NCBI GenBank assembly: GCA_965237775.1
Contig: OZ250155.1
Span: 2,356,001-2,420,000 of the forward strand
Origin: CATOSP01 sp965237775
GTDB taxonomy: Bacteria; Chloroflexota; Dehalococcoidia; Lucifugimonadales; UBA3495
Direction: 5' to 3'
DNA length: 64,000 nt
Part shown: one piece after another, positions 37,301-44,544 of the stretch
How positions within the stretch are numbered: position 1 is the stretch's first letter
Layout: each line of letters starts with the position of its first letter
Notes under the pieces: model-generated
Told to the model about the DNA's origin: nothing
What the model saw: the letters and a program-made list of their open reading frames with translations, nothing else
The model's database searches: none
Translations under genes and position numbers: made by a program

Positions 37301-37461
37301 CGGCGACAGGAGTCGCGCAACAACTAGAGCAGTTACGTGAGGAACGAGGTAGCAAGCTGACCGTCACCATAGCCCGGAGGGAGCTACGCAAGTGGCTGCG
37401 GGCATCGGCGCAGGGGAAGGCGGTAGAGGAAGTGGTGGGGGAGTTGTTGGGAGGCGCGTAG
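34306..37461 (+). CDS. Type IIG restriction-modification enzyme (nuclease-methylase fusion)
   Basis: A 1051-residue single-chain restriction-modification protein. Residues 65-90 hold a PD-(D/E)XK-like motif (AVDLTAHDTFVEMKRRVG: D73, E82, K84). GEYYTPGWLARTMV precedes the N6-adenine methylase motif I LDPACGSGAF (about residue 370), and motif IV is NPPW in VDVIVGNPPWINYN (about 570). The last 300 residues should contain target recognition (FGPRDLHKHLWKLPIPEF). No helicase motifs, so type IIG (Eco57I-like) rather than type I or III. Possibly translated from a leaderless mRNA. Lies within the 84-bp direct repeats. Confidence 0.88.
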   Translation: MTTNILHTELHIDPGDPKFELAAASILDRHNGGEAEANITSAVRDFFILANLAKPEQIKEENPPSDSSRSAVDLTAHDTFVEMKRRVGTTGGNSPNPDYIQQLDDYLLQSQTMGKGVRMGVLTDGKHWLLRWNNAGPANTAYPYAFTLESSSQWLGLYEWLRDKALVSHVDILPTRRSIEEHFGPNNLTYQRDIASLKALYLAYAGHETIKLKRRLWYDLLRTALGEIARSQEELDDLFVRHTYLSAVVAMVVQATFGIDIYQMAETDPADLLQGRQFRNDTGLQGVVESDFFTWPTEVGGNPFLRTLARRLARFDWNNAPADVAAILYETVIPPEERRQLGEYYTPGWLARTMVRELVTDPLDQHVLDPACGSGAFVAEAVSHFIDASKNSRLHPKQLLDHLRMSVTGIDVHPVAVHLARSAWALAAKPAILAAKESGFDASGPVPVYLGDSLQLRFRSGDMFAEHEVRIEVEDGQNTALVFPVRLVDEPSNFDALMGDVSEYIEHGDDPYVALDDHKISDPNERKVLEETIAALQGLHSEGRDHIWAYYTRNLVRPVALARRKVDVIVGNPPWINYNQTADTLRTELERQSKDLYGIWTGGRYATHQDVAGLFFTRCTDLYLKDDGLIGMVMPHSALQAGQYSKWRSGSWRAKRSGVTVMVDFTYKKAWDLEQLEPNNFFPVPASVVFARRVGIVSPAQPLAGEVERWLGNAGSPQVQRQSIGITDTSAVGESPYAGYSRQGATIVPRCLFFVNEVENSATVQAGQTVTVNPRRGSQDKAPWKNLDLTAITSQTIESSHLFDVHLGETLVPYATLEPLTALLPLKRGDAAIPADSGGVGGIRLGDIDRRMRGRWQAIIRLWDENKQSVNKLDLPDRLDYHGEYSSQLEWQKDKAGRPIRVLYSKSGEPTAGILEDDAPIIDHLLFWVTCKSPNEAKYLVAIINSQVLYKAVKPFMSKGQFGPRDLHKHLWKLPIPEFNPSVALVNLHKSISKAGEAAATGVAQQLEQLREERGSKLTVTIARRELRKWLRASAQGKAVEEVVGELLGGA

Positions 37462-38177
37462 GGGCTACCATCCAACGATTGACAGATTGGGGACGGTCCT
37501 TGCTTGTAAGACGATGGTTGGGGGTGACGCCCTATCTGCTTCTGATTGCCGTCATAGGTTGGGCTATAGTCTCTCTTGTACTTTCCTGGACGTCCCCCGC
37601 CAACAACAAAGTAAGTTATCTCGCCGGCGTATGGCAGCCATTTATCACGATATGCGCTATCGCAGCCGGTGGTATCGTCGCGATCTACAAATTCCGAGTA
37701 TTCCGGGACTTGCAGCCTCATTTAACGGTCTTGCAGACAATTTCACATCGATTCATCGGTGACAGCTACGCCCACCTTGACGTGACCATCCTCCTGAAAA
37801 ACAGTTCTAAGGTCGAGATGAATATCCGCGAGGGGTTGTTCCGCCTGCAGCACATTGCTCCAATGTCGGATGACGACGTGGAATATCTATATGCACAGGT
37901 CTTTGTCAACAAGGACTACAAGGGGGTCCAATGGCCTACAATAGTGGAGGACCGGCGCGAATGGGGTGAAAAAGAGTTCATCGTAGAGCCAGCCGAGACC
38001 CACCAGGAGACGGTAGATTTCATTGTGTCTACAGAAGACGTCGAAGCGGTTCTTGTATACACGTACTTCTACAATTCAAGATTCTTTCAGGGTTCTCGGT
38101 CGGCTGAAAGTTGGGGCGCGGCGACCGGCTATGATACAGTGCGGAGGAAACAGATCGGCGGTTCGGCCAGGATGTGA
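37392..38177 (+). CDS. Membrane protein overlapping the restriction-modification gene
   Basis: A frame of 261 codons that overlaps the 3' end of the restriction gene by 70 bases. The first 20 Gly-rich codons are only the overlap in another frame, so the real start is probably a TTG or GTG near 37455-37510. Two membrane segments follow (TPYLLLIAVIGWAIVSLVL and a stretch around ICAIAAGGIVAIYKF), then a soluble domain of about 150 residues with no recognised family. Transcribed with the restriction gene and inside the direct repeats. An accessory role is inferred from position only. Confidence 0.6.
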   Translation: MAAGIGAGEGGRGSGGGVVGRRVGATIQRLTDWGRSLLVRRWLGVTPYLLLIAVIGWAIVSLVLSWTSPANNKVSYLAGVWQPFITICAIAAGGIVAIYKFRVFRDLQPHLTVLQTISHRFIGDSYAHLDVTILLKNSSKVEMNIREGLFRLQHIAPMSDDDVEYLYAQVFVNKDYKGVQWPTIVEDRREWGEKEFIVEPAETHQETVDFIVSTEDVEAVLVYTYFYNSRFFQGSRSAESWGAATGYDTVRRKQIGGSARM

Positions 38178-38178
38178 T

Positions 38179-38325
38179 ATGAGACTCAGACTTTTCAAGA
38201 AAAAAGTAACTCAGCGCGGCCCGGACTACAAAGGCACGGCTCCGAGGGTAGCGCCTCCCGCTCGGCAGACCTCGGTGAAACCTCCGGGCAAGCCTCGGAT
38301 CGAGAAACCAACCAGACGGGACTAG
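38179..38325 (+). CDS. Small basic Pro-rich protein
   Basis: A 48-residue frame whose ATG overlaps the stop of the membrane-protein gene (TGATATG). It is very basic and proline-rich (FKKKVTQRG, PPARQTSVKPPGKPR). It precedes a strong terminator, so it would be the last gene of the island operon. Short and unrecognised. Confidence 0.35.
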   Translation: MRLRLFKKKVTQRGPDYKGTAPRVAPPARQTSVKPPGKPRIEKPTRRD

Positions 38326-38385
38326 ACTTTCCCGGCGCCAACCCCAAGGGTGGGCACCTGAACCGGGCCGACGTTCGTACCTGCT

Positions 38386-38410
38386 AGGCCGATGCCAGTC
38401 GGCCTTTTTT
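38386..38410 (+). terminator. Intrinsic terminator of the island operon
   Basis: AGGCCGA and TCGGCCT pair around TGCCAG and are followed directly by a run of six T. It ends the rightward transcript of the restriction-modification gene and its companions. Confidence 0.8.
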
Positions 38411-38635
38411 ATTGCCTTGGGCCAGAGCATGAATGGATTAGAGGCGCGCAGGGAATGATTGGGCAAGCGGGTTGGGGAGCCGTTGGTATTTCTTGGGACC
38501 GGACGGAGAGCGGGGAAAGGATCCCCAAGGAGAGACGTCCCACTTCGAGTGGGTCGTCCCATGGGCAGGAAAAGTCCCGCGCCGATGACGATGACTCGAC
38601 CAGTTAGGCTGGGTCATAATATACCCAAAAGCAAT

Positions 38636-38662
38636 CCCCCAACCGAACGGTGCGGTTGGGGG
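38636..38662 (-). terminator. Terminator of thiolase gene
   Basis: CCCCCAACCG is perfectly inverted as CGGTTGGGGG, and on the minus strand the stem leads into ATTGCTTTTGGG. It lies about 60 bases past the thiolase stop. The island's own terminator is 230 bases to the left. Confidence 0.6.
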
Positions 38663-38702
38663 ACAATGTCCGGCGAAATCGGGACTTGCCGGTCTATCGA
38701 GA

Positions 38703-38786
38703 CCGAAACGTAAGCGCAGTCTAGTCGGGGGTCGCGCTCCAAACGGTGAAGTTGCCGCCCATGGGCATGGGACCACCGGAGACGGC
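38703..38786 (-). repeat. 84-bp direct repeat, right copy (intact thiolase 3' end)
   Basis: Partner of 33947-34030 with 81 of 84 bases identical. Here it forms the genuine end of the thiolase gene, with the stop codon at 38721-38723. The distance between copies is about 4.75 kb and contains the type IIG gene, the membrane protein and the small basic protein. Confidence 0.85.
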
Positions 38787-40052
38787 GATCTCAGGAGTAA
38801 CGCCGGTCAGCGTCCGCGCGCCCGCCCGGCCCTGGATCTGCTGCATACAATCGGTGTGCATCCAGAAGCGGCTCCGGCCGCTTCCGATGTTCCCGCCGCT
38901 GGGCAGGATGGGGTTCGGACCTTCGATACTAATATCCGTTTGGTAGAAGTCCAGGGCGTCCCCGAACTTCATTCCCCGGTACCCCAGCCCTTCGATGTGG
39001 AACTGGTGGAACTCGGCAAAGCCATCGTACATATTTTCGAAGGAGAGATCGTCGACGGTGATTCCGGCGGCCTCGAATATCTTTCTCCCCGTGCTGCCGG
39101 TCTCGTTCTGGACCTCTTGCAAGGTTGGCGTGAGACTCCTCGCGGAACCCCTGCTGGAGGCATGCCCAAGGATGTATACGGGCTTCTGGGCCATGTCCTG
39201 CGCCCGGTCTGCGGTGGTAAATAGGTAGGCTGCCGACACCATAATCGGAATGTCGTTATCGAAGAGGTTCGCTGGCTTTGCGATCCAGCGGGCAGCGAGA
39301 TAGTCGTCCGGCGTCAGTTCCTCGGGCCGGTGCTGGAACCAGTACCCCTCCGGGAACAGCAAGCCATTCCTCCGGGAGTTCTGCATAAAGGGGGCCATCA
39401 TGTCGTGGTTCTTGCCGTATTTGTGGCAGTATTCGGCAAACTGGAGGGCCGTGCCGAAGCATCCCGGGGGACCCCAGGCCGTCCGGCCCGGTCCGAGCGC
39501 GAGCCCGCCAGGGATAGTGTCAACCGCGCTGGTTCCACCGTGGTTGTACCGTCCGTCCAGGTTATGCCAGCCTTTGAGCACCAGGCAGGTGTTGGTCAAC
39601 CCATCACCGACCGCTTGAGCTGCTACGACTACCGCGGCGGACATGCAACCCGGCGCGTTCATCGTGAACTTGACATTGGTCAACTCGGGCATGTTGTTCA
39701 GAAGCCATTCGGCGCTCAACTGACCGATGCCGTCCACCGGGTCATCGGTCTTGTTAAAAGCGTTGACCACGTCGGCCGGTACGGGTGTGTCCTCCGGCCA
39801 GTGGGCCCCGGTGGTGGTGACGGGCACTACGACCAATCCGTCTACCTGGTCCGGCGAGACGCCCGCGTCTTCGATGGCGCGGCGCAATGCCAGAATGCTA
39901 TTCGCGCCTACCGACGTTTCAGGCCTGCCATCCCAACGCCGCGCTGTCGGCGAGTGGCCGATTCCAACAGCCGCTACCTTTCCTCGGTGCGGCCAAACGC
40001 CCAGCCCTTCGGTGGACCGGTACATAGACTCGGGAGCCATCTGTGTCGTCAT
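38721..40052 (-). CDS. Thiolase-family protein (SCP-x/acetyl-CoA acetyltransferase-like)
   Basis: A 443-residue thiolase-fold protein of the lipid-transfer-associated group. The N-terminal VAAVGIGHSPTARR and GANSILALRRAIEDAG are typical, the active-site cysteine is likely in MNAPGCMSAAVV, and the C-terminus ends in GGPMPMGGNF. Relatives pair with a DUF35 OB-fold protein, here the next gene upstream, and act in side-chain degradation of steroid-like or branched acyl-CoA compounds. The start follows GAGGAGTGAACT. Its last 64 coding bases are repeated at the far side of the restriction-modification island. Confidence 0.85.
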   Translation of the reverse strand: MTTQMAPESMYRSTEGLGVWPHRGKVAAVGIGHSPTARRWDGRPETSVGANSILALRRAIEDAGVSPDQVDGLVVVPVTTTGAHWPEDTPVPADVVNAFNKTDDPVDGIGQLSAEWLLNNMPELTNVKFTMNAPGCMSAAVVVAAQAVGDGLTNTCLVLKGWHNLDGRYNHGGTSAVDTIPGGLALGPGRTAWGPPGCFGTALQFAEYCHKYGKNHDMMAPFMQNSRRNGLLFPEGYWFQHRPEELTPDDYLAARWIAKPANLFDNDIPIMVSAAYLFTTADRAQDMAQKPVYILGHASSRGSARSLTPTLQEVQNETGSTGRKIFEAAGITVDDLSFENMYDGFAEFHQFHIEGLGYRGMKFGDALDFYQTDISIEGPNPILPSGGNIGSGRSRFWMHTDCMQQIQGRAGARTLTGVTPEIAVSGGPMPMGGNFTVWSATPD

Positions 40053-40099
40053 AGTTCACTCCTCTACAAGAACTAGCGATGTATTCCGGGAAAAGGGGG

Positions 40100-40510
40100 C
40101 TAACTGACTAATCTCCACTCGGGGATTACCTGTCCGTTGGCGGTTGGCTCGAATATTACCTCCACACTGCCGCCGACCGGGACCTCGTCCACCGGGACTC
40201 CTGGCAGGTGGGAATACATCTGTATGTCGGGGTCGTCATCCAGCATGATGACAGCCAAGTTGAACGGTTGGTCTTGCTGGAGCATCCGAATGGGACAGTC
40301 ATGCACTACACAATAGTTGTAGATCTTGCCACGGCCGCTCATGGTCTTCCATTCGAGGTTGTCGCCGGAGCCGCACCCGCCGCATCTGGGCAGAGGGGGA
40401 TTCTGCAACCGGTCGCAGGCGGTGCAATTCTGGATCACCAATCGCCCTGCGGTAGCGGCCTCGAAGAAGGCCTTCGTGAGGTCGTCGGGCTCCACGCCCT
40501 GTTTTGCCAT
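40100..40510 (-). CDS. DUF35 zinc-ribbon OB-fold protein
   Basis: A 136-residue thiolase partner. A short N-terminal helix is followed by a zinc ribbon (CTACDRLQNPPLPRCGGCG) and an OB-fold (MSGRGKIYNYCVV, FNLAVIMLDD, GGSVEVIFE). These proteins bind acyl-CoA and form complexes with thiolases of the type encoded 50 bases downstream. The start at 40510 follows GGAGGAGAAAT and is preferred over one 11 codons upstream. Confidence 0.9.
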   Translation of the reverse strand: MAKQGVEPDDLTKAFFEAATAGRLVIQNCTACDRLQNPPLPRCGGCGSGDNLEWKTMSGRGKIYNYCVVHDCPIRMLQQDQPFNLAVIMLDDDPDIQMYSHLPGVPVDEVPVGGSVEVIFEPTANGQVIPEWRLVS

Positions 40511-40858
40511 ATTTCTCCTCCGTTGCTCGCAGTTCTCCATCACAGCGGAGAAGTCTGCTTGATAAAAAGGTCAATTTGGGGAGCTATGCCGAATTTTACA
40601 GGCCATCGCATGTAAAGGCAATTAGATACAGTACAACGTAAGTGTTCGGTGTTCGGTGTTCAGTGTTCAGTGTTCGATGGCCGGTTCCCAGGGGTCGGTG
40701 CGCGGAATCCCATTGAGAGTGAGTGGTCACGGCGGCGGGGCCACTAGCCGCTAACCACTCGCTACTGAACACTAAGAGTCCACCAACTGTCTGAGAGATC
40801 CAACTTGCCGTGGAAGGACTTCTTGGGATGCGGCCAAGCATCCCTCCCGCGTTGGACG
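40511..40858. repeat. Intergenic region with GTGTTC short repeats
   Basis: Near 40640-40680 the units GTGTTCGGTGTTCGGTGTTC and GTGTTCAGTGTTCAGTGTTC are iterated, and CTACTGAACACT near 40760 is their inverse, so 40640-40770 could fold or be a small dispersed repeat. No gene was seen. Confidence 0.4.
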
Positions 40859-41413
40859 CTATTGCTCGGAAGCTCCTGCCCGCGGGCCGCGTCTATTGAA
40901 CCTCCCTATACCCATTCGCGAGAACACATCGCCCGTGCGCAACTGGTGTTCCAACACGCCCGCCACGTGCATTGTCGGCAGCACAATGAACACGATCGCG
41001 AGCAGGTGAGGCGCGGACTGCGGAGGCAAATCTTGAATCTCACCAGGCACAGCGTCGGCGGGTGTGGGCGCGAGTCCGCTTGAGAGAAGCATGCCGGTCC
41101 CAGTCACAATCAACGCAACCAGGACTACGTAGAGGAGAACATGCTCGCCCAGGAAAGCCACGGTACGAATAGACGGCAAGCCGGGTGTAGGCCCCGGTCA
41201 ACGCTTGAAAACGAGCGCGCCCAACCGAATGCCAGTGAGCGCCAAGATCACCAGCCCAAGAGCCACGTGGGTCCGGTAAAGCGAGTCCTGGCCGGATCCG
41301 GCTTCGGTCCGGGTCATGATCAGGCCAATCGGGATCATGGCAAAGATCAACAGCGCGCTAAGTCAATGGCTGATCTGGGTCACGCGGCCGTAAGCGGCCC
41401 CTGTTTGGTCCAT
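40859..41413 (-). pseudogene. Cytochrome b561-type protein with two in-frame TGA codons
   Basis: One continuous frame of 185 codons broken by two TGA stops. It opens MDQTGAAYGRVTQISH, stops where a tryptophan is expected (SH-stop-LSALLIFAMIPIGL), continues through LYRTHVALGLVILALTGIRLG, stops again after VFKR, and resumes PGPTPGLPSIRTVAFLGEH to the end. Histidines in ISH, RTHVAL, GEHVLLY and TMHVAGVLEH fit the four haem ligands of b561. At least the first stop is explained by a single TGG-to-TGA change. It lies at the start of a region full of broken genes. Confidence 0.85.
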
Positions 41414-41472
41414 GACATACTCCCTCGCCGTCCCCGCGAAGGATCGGGCCTAAAGCCTCCCTGCGCATCAGG

Positions 41473-42001
41473 TCATTCGTGACTGCGCTCAGAATGCTGT
41501 CTTGGGTTTTGCACAACGACAGTGTTCATCATTTTGTCGTGTAATGCCTGGCGGTTCACGTCCCAGAGGGGCCACAAGTGGTCCACTACCCAGTAGATTC
41601 CGCCAGTTATACCTGACAGGAGGCCCCCCAGCATCCCTTTGATGACAACCTCCCTCAAAAACGTGAAACCCCCAGCCAGAAGGGCTGCCGTTTGCTTGGA
41701 TCGCTCGAATACCGGCTATCTGCTTACCTGGAGTCTGCCCTTGCCTCAACGCAAACAGCCACAGGACAAGGTAGCCAACCGACAGGACTAGACTCACCAC
41801 CATCACGGCGAACACTGCATAAAGGACACCATTGTTTCGGCCAGAATCGCCTACATCCTCGCCCCCGACAATAAAAAACAGAGAAACGCCTAAAGAAACG
41901 AGAAATACCACCAGCGACACGGTGGAAAATAAGCTGTCCAGCAAAGCCGCTACAAACCGCTGGAGAAACGTCGCCAATTCCCGTCCCTGTAGGTCGTACA
42001 T
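41473..42001 (-). pseudogene. RDD-family membrane protein with frameshift
   Basis: The N-terminal part (MYDLQGRELATFLQRFVAAL, two membrane segments and GQTPGKQIAGIRAI) is a typical RDD domain. After GSPSGWGF the frame is lost, but one base earlier or later the sequence resumes as TFLREVVIKGMLGGLLSG with a third hydrophobic segment and a normal end at 41473. The extra base is in TTTCACG (about 41665). Deleting it restores about 176 residues. No other damage was seen, so the lesion is recent or an assembly error. Confidence 0.85.
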
Positions 42002-42320
42002 GCTAACCTCCCAGCGGCCCGGCGCTCCCCTCCAGACCGTCCCACGCCAGGACCTCCAACATATCCACCCCTGCGCCCATTCACCCTCGGAAAGTTGCGA
42101 ACGAATTCCCTACCACAAGTTTACCCGGCCCGGTTAGCAACCAAAAAAGGCCAAAAGCACCCAGCTAATAGGATGTGGTGGGCCATGCGGTAATGTAGTA
42201 AGAACTTTTGATTTGGTCTTGTATCTGTAGGTAGCAGGTCACGCCGAAGCGAGCCCTCTTGCGAGAACCTCTCCGGATACCGACCGGAACCATCACCTGA
42301 GCAGCCATCCAAGTCTCGGG
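42002..42320. other. Non-coding stretch downstream of IS3 orfA remnant
   Basis: About 320 bases where an IS3 orfB would be expected to start (minus strand) but no transposase-like frame can be seen. Probably decayed or deleted IS3 sequence. Confidence 0.4.
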
Positions 42321-42650
42321 CTAGGCCCAAGGACCGGATCTCTCCGCCAAGAAACCCCGCTCCACATTTAGTTGTCCGATCTCCTGGTACAGTCGGGCAA
42401 TCAGCGCGACTTCCTGCTTGGCTTTCTGATCCTGGCCATTGTCGAAGACGCCGACCGCTCCCGCCAACAGGGACTTCTTCCAGGCCTGGATCTGGTTGGG
42501 ATGGACTTCGTATCTGGCAGCTATTTGGGCCACCGATTCCCCTCCCTTGATCGCTTCTAGTAGTTAGTCAAACTTGATTTAGATGGTAATGTGAAAGATT
42601 GACCAAAGGAGCTATCCTGACTCTGGATAGTGTTGAAGTGAGGTGGTGAT

Positions 42651-43797
42651 ATGGTCAGGGAAAAGTACGGAGTCCGGTTGACACCGGAGCAGCGGAACCA
42701 ACTGGAACACCTGGTTCGGGCAGGTAAAAGCGCCGCCCGGGTCACTACTCGGGCCCGGATTTTGCTGAAGACCGATGCGGGTTGGTCTGCGCCCCAGGTG
42801 GCCCAAGCCCTGGATGTGGCCGAGGGCACGGTGTTCCGCATCAAGCGCCGCTTTGCCGAGGAGGGATTAGCTGGGGTGCTGCAAGACCGGCCCCAGGCCC
42901 ACCGGTACCGGAAGCTGGACGACCGGGGCGAAGCCCACCTCATCGCGTTGGCCTGCACTCCGGCGCCGGCGGGGCATGACCATTGGACTCTACGGTTGCT
43001 GGCTGGGAAGGTGGTGGAACTGGGGCTGGCGCCGTCCCTGTCCCACGAGACGGTGCGGCTGCACCTGAAAAAAACGTCCTTAAGCCGTGGCAGAAGCAGG
43101 AGTGGTGCATTCCCCAGGTAAGCGCTGACTTCGTAGCCCATATGGAGGATGTCCTGGACCTGTACGCCGAACCGTATGACCCCCAGAGGCCGGTAGTCTG
43201 CTTTGACGAGACCTCCACCCAGTTGTTGGCCGAGACCCGGCCCCCGATGCCGCCCCGGCCGGGACTTCCGCTGCGGCAGGACTACGAGTACCGCAGGGAG
43301 GGTACCCGCAACCTGTTCCTGGCCTGTGAGCCATTGGCGGGCTGGCGGCAGGTGGCGGTGACCCAGCGGCGTACCATGCAAGACTTCGCCCATCAGATGC
43401 GTTGGCTGGTGGACGAAGCGTACCCGGAGACCCCGGTGGTGCGGGTGGTCATGGACAACCTGAACACTCATCGTACGGCGTCCCTGTACGAAACTTTCCC
43501 GGCTGAGGAGGCCCGGAGGATTGCCCGGCGGTTGGAGTTTCACTACACGCCCAAGCACGGCAGTTGGTTGAATCCTGTCCTGAGCTTGTCGAAGGGATGG
43601 CCGAAATCGAGTTCAGCGTATTGGCCCGCTCCTGCCTGAAACAGCGGCTCCCCAGCGAGGAATCGCTCCAACGGGTGGTCAGAGCCTCGGTGCGAGAGCG
43701 AAACGAGGCGCGGGTCACCATCAACTGGAGGTTCACCACCAAGGATGCCCGAACCAAGCTCCATCGCCTCTATCCCTTCGATTCCAAACATGACTGA
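42651..43797 (+). pseudogene. IS630-family transposase, frameshifted
   Basis: Frame 1 (42651 onward) encodes the helix-turn-helix part (TPEQRNQLEHLVRAGKSAAR, WSAPQVAQALDVAEGTVFRI) up to LHLKK. At a run of seven A (43068-43074) a -1 shift leads to frame 2 with KPWQKQEWCIP, VVCFDETSTQ and VVMDNLNTHR, the first two catalytic aspartates. IS630-type genes often use such a shift deliberately. After HGSWLN a 23-bp insert at 43574-43596 throws the frame again, just before AEIEF with the third catalytic residue, so the protein cannot be made intact. Confidence 0.88.
43574..43596. repeat. 23-bp dispersed repeat inserted in the IS630 transposase
   Basis: The insert has core CCTGAGCTTGTCGAAGG, which when translated gives the familiar LSLSKG or ELVEG strings scattered through many bacterial genomes. 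Removing exactly these 23 bases restores HGSWLN-MAEIEFS, the normal IS630 C-terminus. This fixes the exact boundaries of the inserted unit. Confidence 0.8.
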
Positions 43798-43973
43798 CTA
43801 CTAGGCGCACGTTCTCCTTGAATTAGGCGCTATGCTTTCTTCTTTGTTTTGGCACGTCCCGCTCCTCCCAGGCAGCCATCGCTGTCTTTAGATTGAGAGC
43901 AAAACTTTCACTTGACCACTTGTCCGAATTTGCCGGCCCACCTCAGTGGCTAGCCAGGCTACACATAGTAGGA

Positions 43974-44258
43974 TCAGACACAAACAACTCCCCTTTGATC
44001 CCATGTGGTCTGTTTCATCTTCCGCGCTGCCTTCTGCTGCTTTCCATCGTAATCGCGCCTTCTTATAAGGACGAATGCCTCGCCGCCAGCTAACGCCAAG
44101 ACCAGCACGATGTTTAGCTCAATCAACCACACAATCACGCTACCGTCATCCGAAGGAGGATCAGGCGTGGGGGTTGGTGTGGGCGAAACTACCGCTGGCG
44201 TCGATATCACCGTCGGAGTAGGCGTAGGCGGCCCTAGCATCAGGCGCGGGTCCGCCAC
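43974..44258 (-). CDS. Pro/Thr-rich membrane-anchor fragment
   Basis: A 94-residue frame from a GTG at 44258: a low-complexity linker rich in PTPTP (residues 10-40), one transmembrane helix (VIVWLIELNIVLVLALAGG) and a basic tail (RRRDYDGKQQKAARKMK). This is the layout of the C-terminal anchor of a cell-surface protein. Stops lie directly upstream, so it is probably the 3' remnant of a larger gene in a decaying region. Confidence 0.4.
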   Translation of the reverse strand: MADPRLMLGPPTPTPTVISTPAVVSPTPTPTPDPPSDDGSVIVWLIELNIVLVLALAGGEAFVLIRRRDYDGKQQKAARKMKQTTWDQRGVVCV

Positions 44259-44544
44259 TGGTCATTACCAACGTCACATAGCCCTGCTAGCGCAAATGGT
44301 GCGGCTGAGTACTAAACAAGAAAATGCCAATCAGGAATAAAAAAGCCCCAGTTTGGGACAAGGGTAAAGATCATCGAGGGCTAGAATTCAATGCGAATTC
44401 ACGCAATGCGGTGCTCAATTTCCTGGACGGAGATGCCGAGCTGTAACCGCCTCGATCACGCCAAGACACTGACTGCAACCATGGAGTAGTGTCCCCTACT
44501 AACTTGACCAACTCGTCGTGAGGTATCAAATACCAGACCCCTAG

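Larger units (their letters stand above)
42560..43801 (+). mobile_element. IS630-family insertion sequence nested in IS3 orfA
   Basis: A 1242-bp element with ends GTAGTTAGTCAAACTTG and the inverse of GTAGTCAGTCATGTTTG (13 of 17 identical), flanked on both sides by TA (42558-42559 and 43802-43803), the IS630 target. It contains one transposase gene in two overlapping frames plus a 23-bp insertion near the end. Orientation is opposite to the interrupted orfA. Confidence 0.88.
42321..43855 (-). pseudogene. IS3-family orfA split by an IS630 element
   Basis: Joining the bases left of 42559 to those right of 43802 across a TA duplication rebuilds a 94-codon IS3 OrfA: start GTG at 43855, MPKQRRKHSA, then FKENVRLEAIKGGESVAQIA and YEVHPNQIQAWKKSLL with the helix-turn-helix, ending FLAERSGPWA. 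Codon 11 is TAA where GAA is expected (SAEFK in relatives), so it was already dead or mutated later. GGAGGAGCGGGAC precedes the GTG. No orfB remains next to it. Confidence 0.85.

Noticed and set aside
6343..41413. Reassigned TGA codon, suggested by in-frame TGA in the SDR and b561 genes
   Set aside because: TGA ends intact genes such as minD, and all other tryptophans use TGG. Local mutations explain the cases.
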